Source: Winogradskyella sp.
GTDB taxonomy: Bacteria > Bacteroidota > Bacteroidia > Flavobacteriales > Flavobacteriaceae
Assembly (NCBI RefSeq): GCF_003712105.1
Contig: NZ_RHLG01000001.1
Coordinates: 806,001-870,000, forward strand
DNA: 64,000 nucleotides
Reading direction: 5' to 3'
How positions within the stretch are numbered: position 1 is the first letter of the stretch; the number at the start of each line of letters is the position of its first letter. Positions 1 through 10,390 of this stretch are shown here, one piece after another. The position numbers were made by a program, and so were the translations under genes. The notes beneath the pieces were generated by a model. The model had not been told where the DNA came from and did no database searches. It was given only the letters and a program-made list of their open reading frames with translations.

Positions 1-101
1 TCTGTTGCTTTTAAAAAACGCGCAGGAATAATTTGGTCTGTATCAATATTTTCAACCGGAAGTGGAATGGCACGAGATGTTACTATTTTAAATGGTGTCA
101 T
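1..101 (-). CDS. leuD: 3-isopropylmalate dehydratase small subunit (N-terminal fragment)
   Basis: The first 33 codons of LeuD, running off the left edge. The protein begins [20 protein letters not shown] and continues with [11 protein letters not shown], the highly conserved LeuD start that carries the swivelling-domain loop. LeuD pairs with LeuC to isomerise 2-isopropylmalate to 3-isopropylmalate in leucine synthesis. Its ATG lies 7 bases after the leuC stop, so the two are co-transcribed and probably translationally coupled. leuB would be expected next, outside the window. Confidence 0.93.
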   Translation of the reverse strand, partial: MTPFKIVTSRAIPLPVENIDTDQIIPARFLKAT

Positions 102-108
102 TCTGTTC

Positions 109-1491
109 TTAGTTTAGATGTTTAGTAATATCAATTATTTTTCCTTCAATTGCTGTGGCTGCTGCTACTAATGGACTAGCCAAAATAGTTCGAGAGCCTT
201 GTCCTTGACGTCCTTCAAAATTTCTGTTAGATGTAGATACGCAATATTCATCTCTAGGAATTTTATCTTCATTCATAGCCAAACAAGCAGAACATCCTGG
301 CTGACGTAATTCGAAACCTGAGTTTTCAAAAATGCTTAAAAGACCTTCCTCTTGTATTTGATGAGCAACTTGTTGAGATCCTGGAACTAACCAAGCAGTT
401 ACATTATCAGCCTTTCGCTTTCCTTTGATATAACTCGCTGCAAGTCTAAAATCTTCTATTCTAGAGTTGGTGCAACTTCCTATAAACACAAAGTTTATGG
501 GTTTACCGATTAAAGATTCACCTTTTTTAAAATTCATATATGCTAATGACTTTTCGAAAGAAGCATCATTATATTCAGGAATATGCTCTGTTATTTTTAT
601 TCCCATTCCTGGGTTAGTACCATAGGTAACCATTGGCGCGATATCTTCTGCATCAAAATGATATTCTTTATCAAAGATTGCATCTACATCAGAAGGCAAT
701 GTTTTCCAATAGGCTATTTTGGCTTCTAAATCTTTTCCGGTTGGAGCAAATTTTCGTCCTGAAACGTAATCAAAAGTCGTTTGGTCTGGCGCAATCATTC
801 CACCACGAGCACCCATTTCAATACTCATATTACAAACAGTCATACGGCCTTCCATAGACATGTTCTCGAACACGTCTCCGGCATATTCACAGAAATACCC
901 CGTGCCTGCATTAGTACCAATTTTTGAAATGATATAAAGAATAACATCTTTTGGTGTCACGCCTTTATTCAATTTACCATTTACATTTACACGCAGACTT
1001 TTAGGCTTTTTAAGCAGTAAACATTGGCTAGCAAATACCTGTGCTACTTGACTTGTACCGATACCAAATGCTATTGTTCCAAATGCGCCGTGAGTTGAAG
1101 TATGGCTATCACCACAAACGATAGTCATTCCTGGTTGTGTGATACCTAATTCTGGAGCCATGACGTGTACAATGCCGTTATATTCATGACCTAATCCATA
1201 CAGTGTAATGTTATTTTCTTTACAATTCTCAGAGAGTTGTTGTAACTGGTTTTTAGATAATGGATCTTTAACTGGTAAATGCTGATCTTTGGTGGGTGTG
1301 TTATGGTCAGCAGTAGCAACAATTTTATCTGGACGAGCAATAGGAATATTTCGCTCTCGTAACTCGTTGAATGCTTGTGGACTCGTTACTTCGTGAATGA
1401 GATGTTTATCTATATAAAGTATTTGTGGTCCATTTTCAACAGTATCTACCACATGCGCATCCCAAACCTTATCGAATAATGTTTTTCCCAT
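109..1491 (-). CDS. leuC: 3-isopropylmalate dehydratase large subunit
   Basis: LeuC, 460 residues, a normal full length. It is the aconitase-family large subunit that holds the [4Fe-4S] cluster and isomerises 2-isopropylmalate through a dehydration/hydration cycle. The three cluster ligands are visible: Cys340 in IGSCTNS, and Cys400 and Cys403 in GCSACLA. The substrate-binding motif [13 protein letters not shown] is at residues 126-138. Its start codon shares one base with the leuA stop (TAATG arrangement) and leuD follows after 7 bases, so leuA-leuC-leuD form one operon. Confidence 0.97.
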   Translation of the reverse strand: MGKTLFDKVWDAHVVDTVENGPQILYIDKHLIHEVTSPQAFNELRERNIPIARPDKIVATADHNTPTKDQHLPVKDPLSKNQLQQLSENCKENNITLYGLGHEYNGIVHVMAPELGITQPGMTIVCGDSHTSTHGAFGTIAFGIGTSQVAQVFASQCLLLKKPKSLRVNVNGKLNKGVTPKDVILYIISKIGTNAGTGYFCEYAGDVFENMSMEGRMTVCNMSIEMGARGGMIAPDQTTFDYVSGRKFAPTGKDLEAKIAYWKTLPSDVDAIFDKEYHFDAEDIAPMVTYGTNPGMGIKITEHIPEYNDASFEKSLAYMNFKKGESLIGKPINFVFIGSCTNSRIEDFRLAASYIKGKRKADNVTAWLVPGSQQVAHQIQEEGLLSIFENSGFELRQPGCSACLAMNEDKIPRDEYCVSTSNRNFEGRQGQGSRTILASPLVAAATAIEGKIIDITKHLN

Positions 1492-2666
1492 TAAGCAGAA
1501 ATTATTTGTGCATAAACATTACTTGTTTCAATAATTTGATGAATGTCATTATCTTCAATTTCTTTCTTCTTATCAGCGAAATTCAAGAAGTTTTGATACA
1601 CATCATCTAACTGAAGCTTAGTTAATTCGTAGCCTACTTTTTTAGCTCGGTATGCCAAAGCAGCTCTTCCGCTACGAGCAGTTAAAACTATAGCTGATTC
1701 TGTAACACCAACATCTTTTGGATCTATAATTTCGTAAGTCTCACGATTTTTTATGACACCATCTTGATGTATTCCAGAACTATGTGCAAACGCATTAGCA
1801 CCAACAATAGCCTTGTTTGGTTGTACATAAACTCCCATACTATCTGATACTAATTGACTTATGCCATATAGCATGGACGTATTGATATTGGTATCTAAAT
1901 TTAAGTATGGATGTTGTTTCAAAATCATCACTACTTCTTCTAAAGACGTATTACCAGCACGTTCTCCAATGCCATTTATAGTGCACTCTATTTGGCGTGC
2001 TCCATTAATAACACCTTCTATAGAGTTTGCAGTTGCTAACCCTAAATCGTTATGACAATGGCATGATAAAGTAGCTTTATCAATACCTTTTACATTTTCT
2101 TTTAAGAATTTGATTTTTGCACCGTATTCACTAGGTAAGCAATAGCCAGTTGTATCTGGAATATTTAAAACCGTAGCACCAGCTTTTATAACTTCCTCAC
2201 ATACTTTAGCTAAAAACTCATTGTCTGTTCGACCGGCATCTTCAGCATAAAACTCCACATCTTCTACAAAAGACTTAGCGTAAGACACAGCTTCGACAGC
2301 GCGCTCAATGATTTGTTCTCTTGTTGCGTTGAATTTGTGTTTTATATGCGAATCAGAAGTACCAATACCTGTGTGAATTCTTGGTTTTACAGCATATTTT
2401 AAGGCTTCTGCAGCTACTTTTATATCATTTTTTACTGCTCTAGTTAACCCACAAACAGTAGCATTTTTTACAATTTTTGAAATAGCTTCAACCGATTTAA
2501 AATCTCCTGGACTTGATACCGGAAAACCGGCTTCAATAATATCAACACCCAATACATCCAATTGTTCTGCAATGACCAATTTTTGTTCAGTGTTTAGCTT
2601 ACAACCTGGGACTTGCTCTCCATCCCTTAGTGTTGTATCGAATATTTTGACCTCACCTTTTGACAT
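1491..2666 (-). CDS. leuA: 2-isopropylmalate synthase
   Basis: Condenses 2-ketoisovalerate with acetyl-CoA, the committed step of leucine synthesis. The HMGL-like TIM-barrel signature [13 protein letters not shown] is at residues 9-21, and the metal-binding HxH is in the [14 protein letters not shown] segment. Starting at the ATG at 2666 gives 391 residues; an in-frame TTG lies 9 bases upstream. At about 390 residues the protein stops soon after the catalytic and linker regions and lacks the roughly 100-residue C-terminal LeuA dimer domain, so classical leucine feedback through that domain is not expected. No leader peptide or attenuator is apparent in the 147-base upstream gap. Confidence 0.94.
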   Translation of the reverse strand: MSKGEVKIFDTTLRDGEQVPGCKLNTEQKLVIAEQLDVLGVDIIEAGFPVSSPGDFKSVEAISKIVKNATVCGLTRAVKNDIKVAAEALKYAVKPRIHTGIGTSDSHIKHKFNATREQIIERAVEAVSYAKSFVEDVEFYAEDAGRTDNEFLAKVCEEVIKAGATVLNIPDTTGYCLPSEYGAKIKFLKENVKGIDKATLSCHCHNDLGLATANSIEGVINGARQIECTINGIGERAGNTSLEEVVMILKQHPYLNLDTNINTSMLYGISQLVSDSMGVYVQPNKAIVGANAFAHSSGIHQDGVIKNRETYEIIDPKDVGVTESAIVLTARSGRAALAYRAKKVGYELTKLQLDDVYQNFLNFADKKKEIEDNDIHQIIETSNVYAQIISA

Positions 2667-2813
2667 TTTTAACAATTTATTTTTTTCTTGTTATACGAAT
2701 GTATATTTTGGTTTTGTCATATGTATAAGTGCAGAACTTTTAAATACGATGTCCAAGAGATTAAATAGATTTTAAATAATTGAAAATCAATTTATTAAAC
2801 TTAAAACCGCTTG

Positions 2814-4361
2814 ATGACTAAAGCTCAAAAAGATAACCTGTTTTTATTAATAAAATCGCTTACTAAATCCGAAAAGCGACAATTTAAACTTTACGTTGGG
2901 CGATTGGGTGTAAATTCTGATTCAAAATTTTTGAACCTTTTTAATCTTTTAGACAAGTCATCGCAATATGATGAAGCTGCAATTTTGAAGGCTGACATCG
3001 TTAAAAAACAGCAGCTAGCAAACGTAAAGGCGCATCTTTACAAACAGATACTTATAAGTCTAAAGCTTAATCCATCTCATCAAAATATTAGGTCTCAAAT
3101 TCGGGAGCAATTAGATTTTGCTTCTATTCTTTATCATAAGGGATTGTACAAACAAAGCCTTAAACTTTTGGATAAGTCTAAGGAAGTGGCAATTAAAAAC
3201 GAAGAAAAAAATTTAGCTTACGAAATTGTAGAGCTCGAAAAAATAATCGAAACGCAATACATAACACGAAGCATTAGTGGTCGTGCAGATGAGTTAAGTA
3301 TACAAGCAAAAGAGTTAAGTAGATTAAATGTTATTACCAGTAAGCTCTCTAATTTATCCCTGCAATTGTATGGTATTTTCTTGAAAACAGGTTATGCCAA
3401 AAATGAAGAAGAAGCTAATGAAATTACAACGTACTTCAACAATAGATTACCAGAATATAGCATCAAAGAATTGGGTTTTAGAGAAAAGCTATGGTTGTAC
3501 AAAGTGTATTTGTGGTATAGTTTTTTGCTCCAAGACTTTAAAAACTGTTATAAGTATGCTTCCAAATGGGTAAATCTATTTTATGAAAACCCAAGCATGA
3601 TTCGATTAAATCCTGTGTTTTTCTTAAAAGGGAATAACTATTTACTTGAGGCATTGTTTTTTATCGGTAATAGAGAGAAGTTTAAAAATGCACTGTCAAA
3701 ACTTGAAGAAATTAAGAATGGAAATAGCTTGCCTAAAGATGAAAATGTTGAAGCCTTATCGTTTTTATACATTAACCTCAATAAGGTTAATCTCCATTTT
3801 ATGGATGGTAGTTTTGACGAAGGTTTAGAGCTCATTCCAAAGATTGAAGGCGAACTTACAGGTTATAAGAACCGAATAGATGAACATCATGCAATGATTT
3901 TTTATTACAAGTTTGCCAGTCTTCATTTTGGTGCTGGGAATAATAAAAAATGTATAGAATATTTAGACAGAATAATATCCAACAAGTCGCTTTCTATGAG
4001 AGAAGATTTATTATGCTTCTCTAGAGTACTAAATTTAGTTGCACATTACGAAGCAGGATTGGATTATCATTTGGAGTCGCTATTAAGAAGTACCTATAAA
4101 TTCTTAATTAAAATGAATGATTTGCATGAAGTGCAAAAGGAAATGATAAAGTTTATTCGAGGGCTTCAAGATATTTACCCACATGATTTAAAGAAGGCTT
4201 TCAAAAAATTACATGAAACATTAAAGACCTATGAAGAGCATCCTTACGAGCGAAGAGCCTTTTTGTACTTAGATATTATTTCCTGGCTAGAAAGTAAAAT
4301 CGAAAATAAGCAAGTAGGTGAGATTATTAGAAATAAATATCTCCTGAAACAAAACGGTTAG
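2814..4361 (+). CDS. Conserved helical TPR-like protein
   Basis: A 515-residue, entirely helical, Lys-rich soluble protein with no signal peptide. It begins MTKAQKDNLFLLIKSLTKSE. The middle contains TPR-like pairs such as YHKGLYKQSLKLLDKSKEV and NKKCIEYLDRII. I recognise it only as a conserved flavobacterial type; no catalytic motif is visible and a scaffold or regulatory role is inferred from the fold alone. The ATG at 2814 is preferred over the in-frame TTG at 2811. It is divergent from leuA, and its stop overlaps the stop of the convergent threonine dehydrogenase gene by four bases. Confidence 0.8.
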   Translation: MTKAQKDNLFLLIKSLTKSEKRQFKLYVGRLGVNSDSKFLNLFNLLDKSSQYDEAAILKADIVKKQQLANVKAHLYKQILISLKLNPSHQNIRSQIREQLDFASILYHKGLYKQSLKLLDKSKEVAIKNEEKNLAYEIVELEKIIETQYITRSISGRADELSIQAKELSRLNVITSKLSNLSLQLYGIFLKTGYAKNEEEANEITTYFNNRLPEYSIKELGFREKLWLYKVYLWYSFLLQDFKNCYKYASKWVNLFYENPSMIRLNPVFFLKGNNYLLEALFFIGNREKFKNALSKLEEIKNGNSLPKDENVEALSFLYINLNKVNLHFMDGSFDEGLELIPKIEGELTGYKNRIDEHHAMIFYYKFASLHFGAGNNKKCIEYLDRIISNKSLSMREDLLCFSRVLNLVAHYEAGLDYHLESLLRSTYKFLIKMNDLHEVQKEMIKFIRGLQDIYPHDLKKAFKKLHETLKTYEEHPYERRAFLYLDIISWLESKIENKQVGEIIRNKYLLKQNG

Positions 4362-5311
4362 GAGTTGTACTTTACTTTTAAATGTTTCAGCATTTCGGCA
4401 GTCATTTGGTCCAAATCAAACTCATGCTTCCAATTCCAATCTTCTCGAGCTTTGCTATCATCTATGGATGAAGGCCAGCTATCTGCAATAGACTGCCTAA
4501 AATCAGGATTGTAATTTATCGTAAAATCAGGGATGTGCTTTTTGATGCTATGGTATATGTCTTTTGGAGTAAAAGAAATGGCCGCTAAATTATATGCCGA
4601 ACGTATCTCTATGGCGTCACTTGGTGCTTGCATTATATGTACTGTAGCCCTAATTGCATCCTCCATAAATACCATTGGTAATTCAGTATCCTCAGCAAGA
4701 AAGCAGTTGTAAGAGGCTTTTTTTACGGCTTCATGATAAATTTCTACAGCATAATCTGTAGTTCCACCACCAGGCATTGCTTTATGGCTTATAATGCCCG
4801 GATAACGAATACTCCTTACATCCACGCCGTACTTTTCCCAATAATATTCGCACCAGCGCTCACCAACTTGTTTTGTAATACCATAAACTGTTGTTGGCTC
4901 GCATATGGTATGTTGTGGTGTATTATCTATAGGAGTAGTTGGCCCAAATACTGCGATACTACTTGGCCAAAATATTCTATCTATGACGTTATCTTTTGCT
5001 AAATTAAGTACATGAAAAAGTGAATTCATGTTTAAGTCCCACGCTTCCATAGGATATTTTTCGCCTGTTGCACTTAGCAATGCAGCCATTAAATAAATAG
5101 TCTTCACATTATTTTGCACACAACAATCGTGTATAGCATTGTAATTCTTTGCATCTATGATCTCAAAAGGACCAGAATTAACCAAATCTAGATTACGAGT
5201 ATTTATGTCGCTGGCAATAACATTAGATACGCCATAGATTTCTCTTAATTTAATTGTAAGTTCTGTGCCTATTTGTCCGCAAGCACCTATGATTAATATC
5301 TTAGAAGACAT
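4358..5311 (-). CDS. L-threonine 3-dehydrogenase, SDR (GalE-like) type
   Basis: 317-residue NAD-dependent short-chain dehydrogenase. Visible motifs are the Rossmann GxxGxxG (GACGQIG, residues 9-15), the active-site Ser pair (117-118), Tyr143-xxx-Lys147 in VYGITKQVG, and GGGTTDYAVEI (181-191). The last is diagnostic of the epimerase-like threonine dehydrogenases characterised in Flavobacterium frigidimaris. The product, 2-amino-3-ketobutyrate, is normally cleaved to glycine and acetyl-CoA; no kbl gene is adjacent. A -7 like element (TATTTTTG on the minus strand, 5332-5339) lies about 20 bases upstream of the start, but no matching -33 box was seen. Confidence 0.88.
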   Translation of the reverse strand: MSSKILIIGACGQIGTELTIKLREIYGVSNVIASDINTRNLDLVNSGPFEIIDAKNYNAIHDCCVQNNVKTIYLMAALLSATGEKYPMEAWDLNMNSLFHVLNLAKDNVIDRIFWPSSIAVFGPTTPIDNTPQHTICEPTTVYGITKQVGERWCEYYWEKYGVDVRSIRYPGIISHKAMPGGGTTDYAVEIYHEAVKKASYNCFLAEDTELPMVFMEDAIRATVHIMQAPSDAIEIRSAYNLAAISFTPKDIYHSIKKHIPDFTINYNPDFRQSIADSWPSSIDDSKAREDWNWKHEFDLDQMTAEMLKHLKVKYNS

Positions 5312-5477
5312 ACTTATTTTTTAAGGATTGTCAAAAATAATAAGAAATTCAGCTGTTTTTTTATAATAAATAAGAATTTGAAGGGTTTTAATAAGAATTT
5401 AGCATTTAAGATATTGGTTGATATGAGTATACGATAGCTGTTACAGATTATTTATCTTTATGCCAGAATATGGAGTA

Positions 5478-6008
5478 ATGAGTTCAAAATTTATTTATAT
5501 ACTAAGCTTACTTTTTTTAATAAGTTGTGCAGATGATAAACCTCGACAAAAAGTTGAGGACGAAAATTCTAATGAGCAAAAAACAGAAGCCATCACGACA
5601 AAGGCAATAGAGAATTTTAAGTTCAATGATTATATTTTGAGTGATGACGCAAAAAATGAAGTCACTAACTGGTCAAAATTTCAAGAGCTTTCAACTCAAA
5701 TATCCTATCTTAGAACAGCGGATGTTACCTTTTTTACGGATGCGAAGGATACACTAAAGGTTTTTTTGGATAGTTTAAGAGTAAGCATACCTGATAATAT
5801 AAATACAAACTCAATAAACTCAAGAATTTCAGTTCTTGAAACCAAATTATTGAAACTAAATAACGACCTAAAGCTTGATAATTACGCGGTTGATAATAAG
5901 CTTAAAAGTATTAAGGAATTACTAATTGCTAATTCTAACCTTATCTATATGATTAATAAGGAAATAGAAATAAAAAAACGAGATGTAGGACGACCAGAGG
6001 GCGAATAA
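5478..6008 (+). CDS. Hypothetical lipoprotein
   Basis: A 176-residue protein starting MSSKFIYILSLLFLISCADD. The lipobox LISC places the acylated Cys near residue 17. An upstream in-frame ATG at 5460 would add six residues and make a poorer signal peptide. The mature part is charged and helical, with leucine-spaced heptads around residues 110-160 (VLETKLLKLNNDLKL), suggesting a short coiled coil. No family is recognised. It sits alone between the divergent threonine dehydrogenase and the downstream M13 peptidase, with a 90-base gap before the latter. Confidence 0.7.
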   Translation: MSSKFIYILSLLFLISCADDKPRQKVEDENSNEQKTEAITTKAIENFKFNDYILSDDAKNEVTNWSKFQELSTQISYLRTADVTFFTDAKDTLKVFLDSLRVSIPDNINTNSINSRISVLETKLLKLNNDLKLDNYAVDNKLKSIKELLIANSNLIYMINKEIEIKKRDVGRPEGE

Positions 6009-6098
6009 ACTTTATTAAAGTTTAGTTAAGATGTAACATTTTCTCCCAATGCAAGTCTTACGATTAACTACTTTTAATCAAACTAATTACAAATCATT

Positions 6099-8162
6099 AT
6101 GAAAACCATTTTAAATTCCAGGTTTGTAGTTCTTTTATTGGCTTCACTTATAATAGTGTCTTGTAAGGAAGAAAAGAAAGAAGATACAGCGATGGCCGAG
6201 GAAATCCCAGGGATAATTCTCGAGAACATGGACAAAGATGTAAGTCCAAAAGATGATTTCTATAACTATGTTAATGGAAATTGGATGAAAACGAATACCA
6301 TTCCTGATGACGAAACGCGTTGGGGTGGATTTGGAGTTTTACGTAAATCTACAAGAAATGACGTATTAGAAATACTTTATCAATCTAAAGAACTAGGTAC
6401 TTATAAAGAAGGATCTGATCAAAAGAAAGCCTTATTAATTTTTCAATCTGAGTTAGATACCGTAGCGAGAGACGAAGCAGGTATAAAACCGATGCAACCC
6501 CTATTAGATAAAATTAATAGTATTTCATCTGTGTCAGATATGCAGCAAATTCTTGCTAGCACTTTAGGTGTTTCAGCTCCATTTGCAGGCATTGGTGCTA
6601 ATCCAGATTTAAACAATAGTACAATGAATACTGCTTGGGTATTTCCAGGCGGACTAGGATTACAGCGTGATTATTACGTTGATCAAGATGAAAAAACTAA
6701 AGAGATTAGAGGGCAATACGTTGATCATATAACGCGTATGCTTCAGTTTGTTAATTATTCTGAAGCTGATGCTCGAAGTGCTGCTGAGCGTGTTTTAGAA
6801 CTCGAAACTCAACTTGCTGAACCACGTTTAGATAAAGTAGCAAGTAGAGATGTAAGAAACTTTAATAATCCAACAGCATTAGCTGATTTACAAAAAATGG
6901 TCCCTTCTATGAATTGGAAACAATTTATGGATGATATGGGCATCGAAAAAGAGGTTGATACATTATTAGTGATGCAGCCAAAGTACATGGCAGCGTTAAA
7001 TAATTTTCTACAGGAGACGCCAATTAACGATGTAAAAACGTTGATGACTTGGTCTACATTAAACAATGCTGCCGGATTCTTAACTACTGAAATTGAAAAG
7101 GCTAATTGGGACTTTTATAGTAAAACATTACGTGGTGCTAAAAAACAAAGAACCGCTGAAGAAAGAGCTTTAGGAACAGTAAACGGAAGTGTTGGTGAAG
7201 CTATTGGTAAACTTTATGTAGATTCTAAATTCCCACCAGAAGCAAAAGCCAAAGCAGAAAAGATGATTGCTAACGTAATCAAAGCGTTCCAGAATAGAAT
7301 TAATAAGTTAGACTGGATGACTCCAGAAACAAAAGCAAAAGCTATTGAGAAGTTAGATAAGTTTACTGTAAAAATTGCTTACCCAGATGAATGGGAAGAC
7401 TATTCTAATATGGCTGTAAAAGAAGGTAATTCTTATGCTGAAAATATGTTGGCAGTAGGCGAATGGGCTCAAAAAAGAAACTTGTCAGAGATTAATGAAC
7501 CAGTAGATAAGAAAAGATGGGGAATGTCTCCGCAAACAGTAAATGCTTATTTTAATCCATTAAATAATGAAATCGTATTCCCTGCTGCAATTCTTCAACC
7601 ACCATTTTACAATTATACAGCAGATGAAGCTGTGAATTATGGAGGTATAGGAGCAGTTATTGGACATGAAATATCTCATGCATTCGATGATTCAGGTGCA
7701 CGTTTTGATGCAGACGGTAATGTTAACAACTGGTGGACACCAGAAGACCTTAAAGAGTTCGAAAAAAGAGGTAAAGCATTGGCAGATCAGTACTCAGCAT
7801 TAGAGGTTTTAGATAGTGTTTATGTTAATGGACCCTTTACACTTGGTGAAAATATTGGTGACCTTGGTGGTGTACTTGGAGCTTACGATGGACTTCAATT
7901 ATTCTTTGAAGAAAACGGAAGACCAGACGATATTGATGGATTTACTGCCGAGCAACGTTTCTTTATGTCTTGGGCAACAGTATGGAGAACGTTAATTAGA
8001 GAGGATGCGTTACGAACTCAAATAAAAACAGATCCACATTCTCCTGGAAATATTAGAGCAACACAGCCACTAAAAAATGTTGATGCGTTCTATGAAGCCT
8101 TTGGTATTAAAGAAGGTGATGCTATGTATTTAGCTCCTGAAAAGCGAGTAAGAATTTGGTAA
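6099..8162 (+). CDS. M13 family zinc metallopeptidase (neprilysin/PepO-like), lipoprotein
   Basis: 687-residue peptidase of the neprilysin family. The N-terminus has a lipoprotein signal ending VSCKEEKK, so it is exported and lipid-anchored. The zinc site HExxH is HEISH at about residues 523-527, followed by the third ligand Glu in ENIGDLGG near residue 584. The family NAYF motif is present as VNAYFNP before the zinc site, and the C-terminal RVRIW is typical of the family end. These enzymes cleave oligopeptides, so a role in peptide use outside the inner membrane is likely. The gene is followed by a strong hairpin terminator. Confidence 0.95.
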   Translation: MKTILNSRFVVLLLASLIIVSCKEEKKEDTAMAEEIPGIILENMDKDVSPKDDFYNYVNGNWMKTNTIPDDETRWGGFGVLRKSTRNDVLEILYQSKELGTYKEGSDQKKALLIFQSELDTVARDEAGIKPMQPLLDKINSISSVSDMQQILASTLGVSAPFAGIGANPDLNNSTMNTAWVFPGGLGLQRDYYVDQDEKTKEIRGQYVDHITRMLQFVNYSEADARSAAERVLELETQLAEPRLDKVASRDVRNFNNPTALADLQKMVPSMNWKQFMDDMGIEKEVDTLLVMQPKYMAALNNFLQETPINDVKTLMTWSTLNNAAGFLTTEIEKANWDFYSKTLRGAKKQRTAEERALGTVNGSVGEAIGKLYVDSKFPPEAKAKAEKMIANVIKAFQNRINKLDWMTPETKAKAIEKLDKFTVKIAYPDEWEDYSNMAVKEGNSYAENMLAVGEWAQKRNLSEINEPVDKKRWGMSPQTVNAYFNPLNNEIVFPAAILQPPFYNYTADEAVNYGGIGAVIGHEISHAFDDSGARFDADGNVNNWWTPEDLKEFEKRGKALADQYSALEVLDSVYVNGPFTLGENIGDLGGVLGAYDGLQLFFEENGRPDDIDGFTAEQRFFMSWATVWRTLIREDALRTQIKTDPHSPGNIRATQPLKNVDAFYEAFGIKEGDAMYLAPEKRVRIW

Positions 8163-8182
8163 AACCAAATTTATATAAAAAC

Positions 8183-8210
8183 AAAAGGCAGCTATTAGCT
8201 GCCTTTTTTT
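8183..8210. terminator. Bidirectional rho-independent terminator
   Basis: Perfect inverted repeat AAAAGGCAGCT / AGCTGCCTTTT with a 3-base loop and a T run. It lies between the convergent M13 peptidase and TPR-protein genes and has A/T tracts on both sides, so it can stop transcription from either direction. Confidence 0.9.
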
Positions 8211-8231
8211 GTAATCTATTTTTAAGAATTA

Positions 8232-8924
8232 TTAGTTTTTAGGAGCTGCTTTTTTAGCCTCTAAAGCTTCACGAGTCATTTTAGCCATATTAAAATTAGG
8301 ATCAATTGCTAAAGCATCATTCACTAATTTTAAAGCTGGGTCTATATTAGCATCTTGGTTTTCTTGAAACGTTACCAATGCTTTTAGATATATAAAAGCT
8401 GCTTTTAATGGTGTTTCATAAGGACGTTGCGACTCATAAAACGCACGCTTCATATCGTCTTTTGCATTGGTAATCCCGTACTCAATTTTAGCTTTAGCAC
8501 CTGCTAAGTCTTTATTCTGAATCATTAAATCAGCAATTTCATAAGCTAAAACAGGATTTGCATTTCTTCTAAATAAGACATTATAGTGTTCTAAGGCTCT
8601 TTTAGTTTCGTTTAAGTTTTTAAGGGCGATTGCTTTTACTTCAACATTTAAGTCAGAATCAGTGGCATTTTTTTCAAAACCAATAGTATTAATGGCTTGA
8701 ACAAATTGACCTTCAGTAATATAGAGATAGGCTAATGTATCTCTTCTAGATTGATTAGGAGCAAGCACTTCTAAATGTGTCATAGCATTAATAACTCCTT
8801 GCACATCACCCTGGGCCTTCATTTGTTTATAATAAGCTTCATAGTGCGCTTTTAAATCTGCGTTTCCTTGAGCAAAAGATATTGCGGAAATCAATAAAAC
8901 AATTGCAACGGTAATCTTCTTCAT
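8232..8924 (-). CDS. Secreted/periplasmic TPR protein
   Basis: 230 residues with a Sec signal peptide (MKKITVAIVLLISAISFAQG, cleavage after Ala18 or Gln19 likely). The mature part is TPR-like helical pairs: YYKQMKAQGDVQGVINAMTHLEVL, then TLAYLYITEGQFVQAINTI, ETKRALEHYNVLFRR and a final pair near residues 190-220. It is a protein-interaction scaffold of unknown partner. A -7 like TAGATTTG (minus strand, 8946-8953) precedes it without an obvious -33 box. Confidence 0.78.
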   Translation of the reverse strand: MKKITVAIVLLISAISFAQGNADLKAHYEAYYKQMKAQGDVQGVINAMTHLEVLAPNQSRRDTLAYLYITEGQFVQAINTIGFEKNATDSDLNVEVKAIALKNLNETKRALEHYNVLFRRNANPVLAYEIADLMIQNKDLAGAKAKIEYGITNAKDDMKRAFYESQRPYETPLKAAFIYLKALVTFQENQDANIDPALKLVNDALAIDPNFNMAKMTREALEAKKAAPKN

Positions 8925-8994
8925 TTTGATAAAATTTTAATGCGCCAAATCTAAGAAAATTAATAGAAATTGGTCTTAAAAACTTATTAATTTC

Positions 8995-9807
8995 CTAGAG
9001 GCTAGTTTTATACTCAAAGTCCAATAGTTGTGCCAACTTTGATGAATCAATTATTTTTCCTTTTGAAAAAAGCTCAGTTTTAAATTCTGGGTATTTTAAA
9101 TTATGGTCTTTACAATAGTTAGTATAGTAATTTTTTTTGGTAGGATGATAAGGGTAACAAGCGTTTAATTCTTCATTCCAAATGTCATGTTTTATGAGCT
9201 CGCTAATGATGGCGATGCAATCATTTTTATCAATTAGATTTATTGGTGCATTACCATTAGGAATATTTTTTCTCCCAGACAAAAACTGCCCCGGATGTCT
9301 GTTCTTGTCTATAAGACCTGAGAACCTTAAAATTGTTGTATTCAAATTCAAATTTGTTTTAAGTAACCGTTCTATTTCGATAAGCTGTTTGCCAGAATTT
9401 GTTGTGGCATCAAGATCAGTTTGTTCGGTTATTGTCTCAATTGGATATTTATTTGAATAGACAGAAGTAGAACTTATATATAAGATATTATTAGCTTGGC
9501 TTTTGTCAATGTGCTTTAACAATTGTCTAATTTCGGCTACGTGATTTTTGGATGGGTTTTTACGAATTCCAGGCGGAATATTTACAACCAGAGTGTCTGT
9601 ATTTTCTAGAAAGGATGTAATATCTCCAAGTACAGAAGTTTCACTTAGCTGAATTAAATAAGGCGTAATACCATGTTGCTTTAACACCTCTAATTTTTCT
9701 AAAGAGGTGCTAGTACCTTTTATATTATGACCACTACTAATTAGTTTCTTAGCTAGAGGTAGCCCGAGCCATCCACAACCAATAACACCTATATTTTGCG
9801 ACTTCAA
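8995..9807 (-). CDS. SDR-family NAD(P)-binding protein (YeeZ-like)
   Basis: 270-residue Rossmann-fold protein with GxGxxG (GCGWLG, residues 10-15) at the N-terminus and a YISSTSVYS segment near residues 110-118, the pattern of the extended SDR group that includes E. coli YeeZ. The usual catalytic YxxxK is not evident: the equivalent position reads NSGK. It may therefore be an atypical epimerase or reductase, and the substrate is unknown. A good promoter (TTTG-N22-TATCTTTG) precedes it. Confidence 0.75.
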   Translation of the reverse strand: MKSQNIGVIGCGWLGLPLAKKLISSGHNIKGTSTSLEKLEVLKQHGITPYLIQLSETSVLGDITSFLENTDTLVVNIPPGIRKNPSKNHVAEIRQLLKHIDKSQANNILYISSTSVYSNKYPIETITEQTDLDATTNSGKQLIEIERLLKTNLNLNTTILRFSGLIDKNRHPGQFLSGRKNIPNGNAPINLIDKNDCIAIISELIKHDIWNEELNACYPYHPTKKNYYTNYCKDHNLKYPEFKTELFSKGKIIDSSKLAQLLDFEYKTSL

Positions 9808-9828
9808 TAATTATGAAATTTAATACAT

Positions 9829-9862
9829 CAAAGATAGTGCTGTAATTATTGATTCTTGCAAA
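9829..9862 (-). promoter_or_regulatory. Bacteroidota-type promoter of the YeeZ-like gene
   Basis: On the minus strand: TTTG at 9862-9859, a 22-base spacer, then TATCTTTG at 9836-9829, matching -33 TTTG and -7 TAnnTTTG. The predicted start of transcription is about 15-20 bases before the ATG at 9807. Confidence 0.5.
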
Positions 9863-9910
9863 GCTCGCTAATTTTAAGTAACTTTAAGATTCACTCAAAA
9901 TATCAAGGTC

Positions 9911-10390
9911 ATGGGTATTAAAAGTTTTCAAGGTGCTCGCAAGCATCAAAACACCACTACACAAAGAGCTTTAAAAGTAAAAGATTATATGACAACCAAC
10001 CTCATAACTTTTAAACCTCATCAAAAAATACATACTGTAGTAGAGGCTATAATTAAAAATAAAATCTCTGGTGGGCCAGTAGTTAATGACAAAAATGAAT
10101 TAGTTGGTATTATTTCTGAGGGTGATTGTCTAAAGCAATTGAGTGAAAGCAGGTATTATAACATGCCATTAGAAGAAGATTTAGTTGAGAAAAGAATGAT
10201 TAAAAATGTTGAAACTATTGATGGCAATATGGATATTTTTGATGCTGCCAATAAGTTTTTAAACTCAAAACGTAGACGTTTTCCTATAGTTGAAAACGGT
10301 AGATTAGTAGGGCAAATTAGCCAGAAAGATATCTTAAAAGCTGCACTTCAATTAAAATCTGAAAACTGGAATAGCACAACTAAAGGGTAG
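9911..10390 (+). CDS. Two-CBS-domain protein
   Basis: 159 residues made of two CBS motifs. The first is about residues 22-75 (KVKDYMTTNLITF ... GIISEGDCLKQL) and the second about 94-147 (MIKNVETI ... GQISQKDILKAA). CBS pairs bind adenosine nucleotides and act as energy sensors. There is no attached enzyme domain, so it is a stand-alone CBS protein with an unknown target. The first 20 residues are basic and unstructured. Its stop overlaps the convergent GIDE-like gene by 11 bases. Confidence 0.9.
   Translation: MGIKSFQGARKHQNTTTQRALKVKDYMTTNLITFKPHQKIHTVVEAIIKNKISGGPVVNDKNELVGIISEGDCLKQLSESRYYNMPLEEDLVEKRMIKNVETIDGNMDIFDAANKFLNSKRRRFPIVENGRLVGQISQKDILKAALQLKSENWNSTTKG

Noticed and set aside
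2667..2813. Leucine leader peptide or T-box before leuA
   Set aside because: No Leu-codon-rich short frame, T-box motif or terminator/antiterminator pair was found in this gap.
4733..5002. 89-residue plus-strand frame opposite the threonine dehydrogenase
   Set aside because: Antisense shadow of a well-supported gene, rich in Cys and Ile as expected of such shadows.
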